From Sphingomonas_R arantia (lineage in GTDB: Bacteria; Pseudomonadota; Alphaproteobacteria; Sphingomonadales; Sphingomonadaceae), in NCBI RefSeq assembly GCF_042682045.1, contig NZ_JBHUGS010000001.1, forward strand, positions 868,001 through 932,000: a stretch of DNA of 64,000 bases, in the 5' to 3' direction. This document shows, piece by piece, positions 17,206 to 23,801 of this stretch. Position 1 is the first letter of the stretch. Each line of letters begins with the position of its first letter. The translations under genes were made by a program, and so were the position numbers. Under the pieces are notes generated by a model. The model was given only the letters and a program-made list of their open reading frames with translations, made no database searches and was not told where the DNA came from.

Positions 17206-17676
17206 ATGGAGAATATCGTTCTCGACGGGGTCGATCGGCGGCTGCTCGCGATCCTGCAGGAGGATGCCACGGTGGCGATCGCAGAGTTGGCGGAGCGCGT
17301 CGGGCTGTCGACGACGCCGTGCTGGAAACGGATCAAGCGGCTGGAGCGGCTGGGCGTGATCGAGCGGCGTGTGGCAATCCTGAACCGCGAGGCGCTGGGG
17401 CTGGGCGTGACGGTGATCGTCGCGGTGCGGACGGCGCGGCATAGCGACGAGTGGTTGCAGACATTTTCGAACGGCGTGGCGCGGATGCCGGAGGTGGTCG
17501 AGTTCTACCGGATGAGCGGGGAGATCGACTATCTGCTCAAGATCGTGGCGCGCGATATCGCGGATTACGACCGGATCTACCGCAAGCTGACCAAGGTCGC
17601 GGACCTGCACGACGTGACGTCGTCGTTCGCGATGCAGGAGATCAAGTCAACGACCGCGCTGCCGCTGCTCGACTGA
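17206..17676 (+). CDS. Lrp/AsnC family transcriptional regulator
   Basis: A 156-residue regulator. The N-terminal winged helix-turn-helix covers about residues 5-55 (DGVDRRLLAILQEDATVAIAE, then GLSTTPCWKRIKRLERLGVI). The C-terminal RAM/AsnC ligand-binding domain follows (MSGEIDYLLKIVARDIADY). I chose the ATG at 17206 because TGGAG sits upstream; an in-frame TTG at 17173 would add a weak extension. Such proteins sense amino acids as octamers. No amino-acid transport or metabolism gene is directly beside it, so the target is unclear; it may control the divergent DUF6356 gene or act on distant genes. Confidence 0.92.
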   Translation: MENIVLDGVDRRLLAILQEDATVAIAELAERVGLSTTPCWKRIKRLERLGVIERRVAILNREALGLGVTVIVAVRTARHSDEWLQTFSNGVARMPEVVEFYRMSGEIDYLLKIVARDIADYDRIYRKLTKVADLHDVTSSFAMQEIKSTTALPLLD

Positions 17677-17741
17677 GATCAGACCGCTGGCGTGGCGGCG
17701 GGCGGGCGGTTAGGCTGTCTGGCGGGCATGGGGGGCGATCG

Positions 17742-18374
17742 ATGCGGCGACTGTGGTACGGTCTTGTGTTGGGCATGCTCGCGTTGGCCGGGTGCGGGAA
17801 GCCGCCGGTGCTGTCGGTGGATCCCGCCGCGTTCGACGACCGGCATTGCGCGGGTGCCGGGATGCGCGAGTGCACGCTGCTGGCGACCGGGGATGGGCGG
17901 TTCGTGCTGGCAGTGCCGGGGCAGGTGACGCGGCCGTCGAGGGCAGCGGTTGCGGCGAAGGTGGCGGCGGCGGAGCTGGCGCGGGCGCGGCGGCAGGGGC
18001 TGCGCGTGCTGGTCAGCCTGCCGCAGCAGACGCTGTATGTGTTTCGCGATGCCAAGCTGCTTTATACCGCGCCGGTGTCGACGGGGACGCCCGATCACCG
18101 CACGCCGACCGGCACGTTCCGGGTGATGGAGAAGGCGGTGACGCACCATTCGAACCGGTACAGCAACGCGCCGATGCCGTTCATGCACCGGCTGACAAGT
18201 TACGGCATCGCGATCCATGCCGGGGCGTTGCCGGGCTATCCGGCGTCGCATGGCTGCATTCGGGTGCCGCGCGGATTTGCGCGGACTTTGTACGGGCTGA
18301 CGCGGGTGGGGACGGTGGTGACGATCACGCCGGCGCGGCCGGTGAGCGCCGCGCGGGCGATGACGCTGATCTGA
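17742..18374 (+). CDS. L,D-transpeptidase (YkuD) lipoprotein
   Basis: A 210-residue periplasmic protein with a lipobox (LALAGC, Cys about 18). The YkuD domain (about 85-205) ends in the catalytic signature IHAGALPGYPASHGCIRVP, holding His and the nucleophile Cys. The family makes 3-3 peptidoglycan cross-links or attaches proteins to peptidoglycan; some members regulate these events. I chose the ATG at 17742 because the signal peptide follows directly and GGGGGCG lies upstream. The longer in-frame reading from 17451 overlaps the Lrp gene. It lies 65 bp after the Lrp gene on the same strand. Confidence 0.9.
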   Translation: MRRLWYGLVLGMLALAGCGKPPVLSVDPAAFDDRHCAGAGMRECTLLATGDGRFVLAVPGQVTRPSRAAVAAKVAAAELARARRQGLRVLVSLPQQTLYVFRDAKLLYTAPVSTGTPDHRTPTGTFRVMEKAVTHHSNRYSNAPMPFMHRLTSYGIAIHAGALPGYPASHGCIRVPRGFARTLYGLTRVGTVVTITPARPVSAARAMTLI

Positions 18375-18438
18375 ACGGGGTTGCGTCGCGGGGCGTTTTG
18401 GTTCGTAGCGGCGTCATGATGCGAGTGGCGGAGGCGGC

Positions 18439-19521
18439 ATGACGATCGACAGACGGCGTTTCGAGGATGGCGGGCTGATCCTGTTCGTCGTGCTGGTCAC
18501 CATCGCGACGGGTGCGGTGGTGTCGAGCTTCGCCGGGGCGCTGTTGTGGAGCATGTTGGCGGCGATCCTGTTCCAGCCGCTGTACCGCCGGCTGCTGGCG
18601 CGCAATCCGAAGCGCGAGAACCGCGCCGCGGGGCTGACGATGCTGATCATCACGGTGGCGGTGGTGATCCCCGCGCTGGTGATCGGGACGATGGTCGTCG
18701 ATCAGGCGAGTTCGGTCTACACCAGCATCCGATCGGGGCAGATCAACTTCGCGTCCTACTTCGCGCAGGTGCATGACGCGCTGCCGGGGCGGTTGCGGCG
18801 GTTGATGGACGGCGCGGGGCTCGGCAGTTTCGAGCGGACGCAGGCGCAGGCGTCGAACCTGATCGGCAGCCGGGTGAGTTCGATCGCGTCGCAGGCGTTG
18901 TCGATCGGGCGCGATGCGGCGGCGTTCGTGCTGGCGTTCGGCATCGCGCTGTACGTCACCTTCTTCCTGCTGCGCGACGGGCAGCGGCTGGGCGCGGTGG
19001 TAAAGCGGTCGTTGCCGCTGGAGCCGTCGGTGTCCGAACGGCTGGTCAGCAAGTTCGTGGCGGTGGTGCGCGCGACGATCAAGGGATCGGTGATCGTCGG
19101 GCTGGTGCAGGGCGGGCTGGGCGCGATCACGTTCTGGATCGTGGGTGTGCCGGCGGCGTTGCTGTGGGGACTGTTGATGGCGGTGACGGCGTTGCTGCCC
19201 GCGGTGGGGCCGGCGATCATCTGGGTTCCGGTCGCGATCTACCTGCTCGCCACCAGCGCGACCTGGCAGGGGATCGTGGTGATCGTGTCGGGCGTGGTGG
19301 TGATCGGCATGGCGGACAATATCCTGCGGCCGATCCTGGTCGGGCGCGATACGGGCATTCCGGACTGGGTGGTGCTGGTCACGACGCTTGGCGGGATCGA
19401 GCTGTTCGGGCTGAGCGGGATCGTGGTCGGGCCGGTGATCGCGGCGCTGTTCATCACCGGGTGGCAGATCCTGAGCGAGCAGCGCGGTGTGGCGGTGGAG
19501 GACGACGCGGCGGCGGCTTAG
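18439..19521 (+). CDS. AI-2E family transporter (PerM/TqsA type)
   Basis: A 360-residue integral membrane protein with about eight hydrophobic helices. Hydrophobic blocks lie at the N-terminus (LILFVVLVTIATGAVVSSFA, then LLWSMLAAILF), followed by a soluble loop (about 90-155) and a C-terminal set including GSVIVGLVQGGLGAITFWIV, LPAVGPAIIW and ADNILRPILVGRDT. The last two are typical family motifs. The family includes the AI-2 exporter TqsA, but most members have unknown substrates. GGAGG lies just upstream of the ATG. Its stop overlaps the stop of the convergent Rieske gene by 4 bp (TTAG). Confidence 0.9.
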   Translation: MTIDRRRFEDGGLILFVVLVTIATGAVVSSFAGALLWSMLAAILFQPLYRRLLARNPKRENRAAGLTMLIITVAVVIPALVIGTMVVDQASSVYTSIRSGQINFASYFAQVHDALPGRLRRLMDGAGLGSFERTQAQASNLIGSRVSSIASQALSIGRDAAAFVLAFGIALYVTFFLLRDGQRLGAVVKRSLPLEPSVSERLVSKFVAVVRATIKGSVIVGLVQGGLGAITFWIVGVPAALLWGLLMAVTALLPAVGPAIIWVPVAIYLLATSATWQGIVVIVSGVVVIGMADNILRPILVGRDTGIPDWVVLVTTLGGIELFGLSGIVVGPVIAALFITGWQILSEQRGVAVEDDAAAA

Positions 19522-19880
19522 GCGGTGACGATGTTGCCGTCGGCGACCGTGACGGGCCAGGGGGTGAGGCGCTGGCTGGTGCAGGGGCCGCCGACGCAGA
19601 CGCCGGTGTCGATTTCGAACAGGGCGGAATGCCAGCTGCAGGCGATCAGGTCGCCGCGCGGCGTGAGGTAGCCGTCGAGTTCCTTGGCGAGCGAGACGCC
19701 CATATGTGGACAGCGGTCGACATAGCCGAACAGGTCGGTGCCGTGCCGCATGACGAAGCCGTGGAAGCGGCCGGCGCGAAGTTGCAGGACGAAGTTGCGC
19801 GCGGTGCCGTCCGCGATCATGTCCAGTTCGCCGAGTTTCACGCCGGGTGGCGTCGCGAAGATGCGTTCGCTGGACGTCAT
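19518..19880 (-). CDS. Rieske [2Fe-2S] ferredoxin-like protein
   Basis: A 120-residue protein with one Rieske cluster site: Cys-X-His in CPHMGVSL and Cys-X2-His in CSWHSALFE. It has no transmembrane helix or signal, so it is probably a cytoplasmic ferredoxin-like subunit. The ATG at 19880 overlaps the maiA stop by ATGA, making it the third gene of the hmgA-maiA operon. A role beside homogentisate breakdown is implied by this position, for example as an electron donor to an oxygenase, but none of the known steps needs it. A longer frame to 20306 runs across maiA and is a shadow. Confidence 0.85.
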   Translation of the reverse strand: MTSSERIFATPPGVKLGELDMIADGTARNFVLQLRAGRFHGFVMRHGTDLFGYVDRCPHMGVSLAKELDGYLTPRGDLIACSWHSALFEIDTGVCVGGPCTSQRLTPWPVTVADGNIVTA

Positions 19881-20515
19881 GCGCCGTCGGCGTCGGGCTG
19901 GCGGTCGGGATGCGCGCTTTGGAACGCATCGAGATTGGCGGCGCGGGCGTCGGCGGCGACGAGTGCGGGGTAGGGTGCCAGATCGACCGCGAAGCGGCGC
20001 GCCGCGTACAGTTGTGGGACGAGGTGGCAGTCCGCGATGGTAGGCGTGCTGCCGTAGGCGAAGCCGTCGCCGTGACGCTGGACCAGTATCTCCAGCGCGG
20101 CGAGGCCGTCGCCGATCCAGCGGGCGATCCAGCGGTTGATGGCGTCCGGGGTGGCGTCGAACTCGGTGCGGAGCGTGTCGAGCACGCGGAGGTTGTTGAG
20201 CGGGTGGATGTCGCAGGCCACGATGGCGGCCATGGCGCGGACGATCGCGCGGGCGTCCGCGGTGGCGGGGAGCAGCGGCGGGTCGGGATGGCGCTCGTCG
20301 AGCCATTCGAGGATGGCGGGGCTTTGCGTCAGGACCATGCCGTCGACGTTGAGCGCCGGGACCAGCGGTTGCGGGTTGAGCGCGGCATAGCCGGGCGCGC
20401 GCTGTTCGCCGCGGCGCAGGTCGTGTGTGACCTGCTCGTACGCCAGGCCCTTCAGCGCGAGAGCGATGCGGACGCGGTAGGCGGTGCCCGAGCGCCAGTA
20501 GCCGTGCAGGATCAT
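19877..20515 (-). CDS. maiA: Maleylacetoacetate isomerase
   Basis: A 212-residue zeta-class glutathione S-transferase homologue that would convert maleylacetoacetate to fumarylacetoacetate. The N-terminal thioredoxin fold has GYWRSGTAYRVRIALALKGL and NPQPLVPAL, with TQSPAILEWLDE for glutathione contact. The C-terminal helical domain has CDIHPLNNLRVL and PTIADCHLVPQLY, typical of the family. It overlaps both hmgA (ATGA at 20512) and the Rieske gene (ATGA at 19877). The usual SSCSxR or SSAAYR motif is SGTAYR here. Confidence 0.92.
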   Translation of the reverse strand: MILHGYWRSGTAYRVRIALALKGLAYEQVTHDLRRGEQRAPGYAALNPQPLVPALNVDGMVLTQSPAILEWLDERHPDPPLLPATADARAIVRAMAAIVACDIHPLNNLRVLDTLRTEFDATPDAINRWIARWIGDGLAALEILVQRHGDGFAYGSTPTIADCHLVPQLYAARRFAVDLAPYPALVAADARAANLDAFQSAHPDRQPDADGA

Positions 20516-21807
20516 TCGGGCAGCTGCGCCTTGGCGAAGCCGGTCCAGACCGCGTCGTAATCGAGCTGCATCGTCGGGGTCTCGATCGCCCAGCGCGTGG
20601 GGCGGACGACGTGGCGCGTTTCGAACATGAACGCCATGGTGTCGGCGATGCGGTGGGGGACGAGGTCCGCGGCGATCGCCTTGTCGTAGCTCGCGCGGTC
20701 GGGGCCGTGGCCGTTCATCTGGTTATGGAGCGACGCGCCGCCGGGGGCGAATCCGCCTTCCTTTGCGTCGTATGCGCCCTGGATCAGGCCCATGAACTCG
20801 CTCATCACGTTGCGGTGGAACCAGGGCGGGCGGAACGTGCCCTCCGCCACCATCCAGCGCGGCGGGAAGATGACGAAGTCGCAGTTGGCGGTGCCGGGGG
20901 TGTCACTGGGCGCGGTGAGGACGGTGAAGATCGACGGATCGGGATGGTCGAAGCTGACCGTGTTGATGGTGTTGAAGCGGGTCAGGTCGTAGCGGCAGGG
21001 GGCGAGGTTGCCGTGCCAGGCAACGACGTCGAACGGCGAATGATCGAGCGTGGTGGTCCAGAGCCGGCCCTGGAATTTCTGGACGACGTCGCATGGCGCG
21101 TCGCTGTCCTCGTACCACGCGACCGGCGTTTCGAAGTCGCGCGGGTTGGCGAGGCCGTTGGCGCCGATCGGGCCGAGATCGGGCAGTCGGAACAGCGCGC
21201 CGTAATTTTCGCAGACATAGCCGCGCGCCTGTCCGTCGGGCAGCGCGATGCGGAACCGCACGCCCCGCGGGATGATCGCGATCTGAAGCGGGGCGAGGTC
21301 GATGCGGCCGAGTTCGGTGTCGATCCCGAGCCGGCCCTGTTCGGGGACGATCAGCAGCTCGCCGTCGGCGGAGAAGAAGGCGCGGTCCATGTCGCGGTTG
21401 GCGGCATAGAGGTGGATGCCAACGCCGCTCTGGTCGGCGACGCTGCCCGTCCCGCCGTAGCTGACGAGGCCGTCGAGCCAGTCGAGCGGCTCGGTGGGCA
21501 GGGGGAGGGGATCCCAGCGGAGGCGGTTGGGCGAGGGGGGCATGTCGTCATAGGGGGCGGACTTGAAGTGGGGCGCGCCGGCGTAGGGGGTGAAGGCGGC
21601 GTGGTTGGCGGTCGGGCGCAGGCGGTAGAGCCAGCTGCGGCGGTTTTCGCTGCGCGGCGCGGTGAAGGCGGTGCCGGAGAGTTGTTCGGCGTAGAGGCCG
21701 AAGGGGACGTGCTGCGGCGAGTTGCGGCCAATGGGGAGCGCGCCGGGGACGGCCTCGCTGGAGATGTGGTTGCCGAAGCCGGGTTGGTAGGTGGGTGCTT
21801 GCGTCAT
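20512..21807 (-). CDS. hmgA: Homogentisate 1,2-dioxygenase
   Basis: A 431-residue cytoplasmic non-haem iron dioxygenase that opens the homogentisate ring to maleylacetoacetate. Family hallmarks are YQPGFGNHISSEA near the N-terminus, ENRRSWLYRLRP, YVCENYG, FPPRWMVAEGTFRPPWFHRN with iron ligands, EFMGLIQGAYDAK and ASLHNQMNGHGPD. GGAGAGGG lies 7 bases upstream of the ATG. It is the first gene of hmgA-maiA-Rieske. hppD, which makes homogentisate, lies 172 bp upstream on the same strand. Confidence 0.97.
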   Translation of the reverse strand: MTQAPTYQPGFGNHISSEAVPGALPIGRNSPQHVPFGLYAEQLSGTAFTAPRSENRRSWLYRLRPTANHAAFTPYAGAPHFKSAPYDDMPPSPNRLRWDPLPLPTEPLDWLDGLVSYGGTGSVADQSGVGIHLYAANRDMDRAFFSADGELLIVPEQGRLGIDTELGRIDLAPLQIAIIPRGVRFRIALPDGQARGYVCENYGALFRLPDLGPIGANGLANPRDFETPVAWYEDSDAPCDVVQKFQGRLWTTTLDHSPFDVVAWHGNLAPCRYDLTRFNTINTVSFDHPDPSIFTVLTAPSDTPGTANCDFVIFPPRWMVAEGTFRPPWFHRNVMSEFMGLIQGAYDAKEGGFAPGGASLHNQMNGHGPDRASYDKAIAADLVPHRIADTMAFMFETRHVVRPTRWAIETPTMQLDYDAVWTGFAKAQLPE

Positions 21808-21879
21808 GGTGTTTCCCTCTCCTCCGGCCGGTCTTCAGCGAGACTTACATAGAAACCCGTCCATGCCGAGCGGCGTCGA

Positions 21880-21965
21880 GGTACGCTTCCCCCCGAGCGT
21901 AGCCGAGGGGCGCTGTTGGCTTCTCGACTTCGCTCGAAGGGTCCCTCGACTTCGCTCGGGATAAG
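21880..21965. repeat. CGACTTCGCTCG-type repeats between hppD and hmgA
   Basis: The gap holds CCCCGAGCGTAGCCGAGGGG and two copies of CTCGACTTCGCTCG, the second running into GGATAAGCGG. A related unit lies at 39600-39633. It is a short repeated intergenic element; it may separate transcription of hppD and hmgA. Confidence 0.6.
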
Positions 21966-21979
21966 CGGGTTTGGTTGGG

Positions 21980-23044
21980 TTAGGCGTCGACGGTGATGAC
22001 CCCGCGACGAATTTGATCGAGCTCGATGCTCTCGTACAGCGCCTGGAAGTTCCCGTTGCCGAAGCCTTCGTTGCCCTTGCGCTGGATGATTTCGAAGAAG
22101 ATCGGGCCGAACATTGGTTCCGTGAAGATCTGGAGCAGCAGGCCTTCCTCGCCGACATTGCCGTCGATCAGAATGCGGTTGCGGCGCAGGCGTTCGAGGT
22201 CGTGGCCGTGGCCGGGGACGCGTTTGTCGACCAGTTCGTAATAGGTTTCGATTGTGTCCTGCAGCTTCACGCCGCGGGCGCGGAGCTTTTCGACGGTGGC
22301 GAAGATGTCGTCGGTGGTAAGTGCCAGATGCTGGATCCCCTCGCCATTATAGTCGCGCAGGAACTCCTCGATCTGGCTGTGATCGTCCTGGCTTTCGTTC
22401 AGCGGGATGCGGATCGCGCGGTCGGGGGCGATCATCGCCTGGCTGAACAGGCCGGTCGCCTTGCCCTTGATGTCGAAGAACTTCTGCTCCTCGAACCCGA
22501 AGATGCGGCCGTAGTATTCGGCCCAGGTCTTCATCTGGCCGCGGCGGACATTGTGGGTGAGGTGGTCGAGCAGGTCGAGCCCGACGCTGTTGGCGGCTTC
22601 CGCCTCCGCCGCACCCGGGACCGGCGTCCAGTCGTCGTAGAGCGAGCCGCGCGCGCCGTGCCGATCGACGAGGTAGAGGATCGAGCCTCCGATCCCCTCG
22701 ACCGCAGGCACGCCGTCGAGCGCGGCGCCCTCGGGCGCGGGCTTCGCGCCGGCGGCGATCGCGTTGTCGTAGGCGGCGCGGGCGTCGTGGACGCGGAACG
22801 CCATCGCGCTGGCCGACGGGCCGTGCGCGGCGTGGAAGCTGGCGGCGTGGCTGTTCGGTTCGCGGTTGAGCAGCAGGTTGATGCGGCCCTGCTTGTAGCG
22901 GGTGACGGCGCGGGTCGGGTGGACCGAGGCGGGGACGAAACCGAACTGTTCGAACTGGTCCGCCAGGCGGTCCGGATCGGCCGAGGTGAATTCCGCGAAC
23001 TCGAACCCGTCGAGCCCCATCGGGTTGACGTCCATATGCTCCAT
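21980..23044 (-). CDS. hppD: 4-hydroxyphenylpyruvate dioxygenase
   Basis: A protein of about 354 residues that converts 4-hydroxyphenylpyruvate to homogentisate. The N-terminus has NPMGLDGFEFAEFTS and PTRAVTRYKQGRINLLLNRE. The C-terminal vicinal-oxygen-chelate domain carries metal ligands in LDLLDHLTHNV, GIQHLALTTDDI and FFEIIQRKGNEGFGNGNFQAL. I prefer the ATG at 23044 because GAGGA lies 8 bases upstream; an in-frame ATG at 23059 has no clear site. It diverges from a MarR regulator with palindromes between them. Confidence 0.96.
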   Translation of the reverse strand: MEHMDVNPMGLDGFEFAEFTSADPDRLADQFEQFGFVPASVHPTRAVTRYKQGRINLLLNREPNSHAASFHAAHGPSASAMAFRVHDARAAYDNAIAAGAKPAPEGAALDGVPAVEGIGGSILYLVDRHGARGSLYDDWTPVPGAAEAEAANSVGLDLLDHLTHNVRRGQMKTWAEYYGRIFGFEEQKFFDIKGKATGLFSQAMIAPDRAIRIPLNESQDDHSQIEEFLRDYNGEGIQHLALTTDDIFATVEKLRARGVKLQDTIETYYELVDKRVPGHGHDLERLRRNRILIDGNVGEEGLLLQIFTEPMFGPIFFEIIQRKGNEGFGNGNFQALYESIELDQIRRGVITVDA

Positions 23045-23069
23045 CGCCGGCATCCTCATCCAAACTGGT

Positions 23070-23087
23070 ATCTTATGACACTAAGAT
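23070..23087. promoter_or_regulatory. Palindrome in hppD-marR promoter region
   Basis: ATCTTATGACACTAAGAT has inverted arms ATCTTA and TAAGAT. It lies about 26 bp upstream of hppD and is a candidate operator or promoter element. Confidence 0.5.
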
Positions 23088-23102
23088 GCGGCTGTCGTGC
23101 CA

Positions 23103-23120
23103 TCGTGTCAACTGATACGA
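23103..23120. promoter_or_regulatory. Candidate MarR operator
   Basis: TCGTGTCAACTGATACGA is a near-perfect palindrome: TCGTGTCA against TCGTATCA (7 of 8), spaced by AC. It lies just 8 bp before the marR start, the usual place for an autoregulatory MarR site. The site at 23070 shares the TGACAC element. Confidence 0.6.
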
Positions 23121-23128
23121 CCTGGCGG

Positions 23129-23605
23129 ATGGACCGCCCGACGCTCGCCCTCGACGACTTCATTCCGTACCGCCTGTCGTTCACGTCGAACCTGGTCAGC
23201 GATACAATCGCGGGGACGTACGAGGCGCTGTTCGGGCTGACGATCCCGGAATGGCGGCTGATCGCGGTGGTGGCGGAGACGGGCGGGATCACGCAGGCGG
23301 CGATCGGCACGCGGACGCGGATGGACAAGGTGACGGTCAGTCGCGCGGCGATCGCGCTGGTCGGGCGCGGGGTGCTGGCACGTGCGCTGAACCCGGACGA
23401 TGGGCGGTCGCACCTGCTGAGCCTGACCGATGCGGGGCGGGAGCTGCACGCGCAGATCGCGCCCAAGGCGATGGAGCTGGAGAGCCGGATCTTCGCGCGG
23501 TTCGACCGGGAGGAGGTCGAGCGGTTCGTGGCGATGCTGCGGCGGATCGATGCGATCACGCTGGCGATCGGGACACCGGCGGGCACGGAAGCGGGCAACG
23601 GCTGA
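23129..23605 (+). CDS. MarR family transcriptional regulator
   Basis: A 158-residue winged-helix repressor. LGLTIPEWRLI-type spacing (here FGLTIPEWRLIAVVAE) starts the DNA-binding domain, followed by MDKVTVSRAAIALVGRGVL (recognition helix) and NPDDGRSHLLSLTDAGREL (wing). It diverges from hppD with a palindrome in the shared promoter, so it probably controls tyrosine or homogentisate breakdown in answer to a pathway intermediate. The ATG at 23129 is the best start seen; an in-frame GTG at 23105 is possible. The much longer open frame from 21971 runs antisense through hppD and is rejected. Confidence 0.9.
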   Translation: MDRPTLALDDFIPYRLSFTSNLVSDTIAGTYEALFGLTIPEWRLIAVVAETGGITQAAIGTRTRMDKVTVSRAAIALVGRGVLARALNPDDGRSHLLSLTDAGRELHAQIAPKAMELESRIFARFDREEVERFVAMLRRIDAITLAIGTPAGTEAGNG

Positions 23606-23801
23606 TCCGCTGCGGATCCCCGATCCTGCATAAAGCCTCGCGGGGAGCCCGCCGGGGCGAGGCATGATCGGGCCGAGGCGAGCCGCGTCCGTAACATCCT
23701 TTAAAGTCTACCTACAATATGTTCGGTATGGACAGGATGCCTGCGTCCTGGGCGAGAGTTGCGCGTTGAGCGACCCGACCATGCCCTCCCGAAAGTGACA
23801 A

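Noticed and set aside
21971..23605. A 544-codon frame ending in the MarR domain
   Set aside because: Its first 385 codons are antisense to hppD; the real MarR gene starts near 23129.
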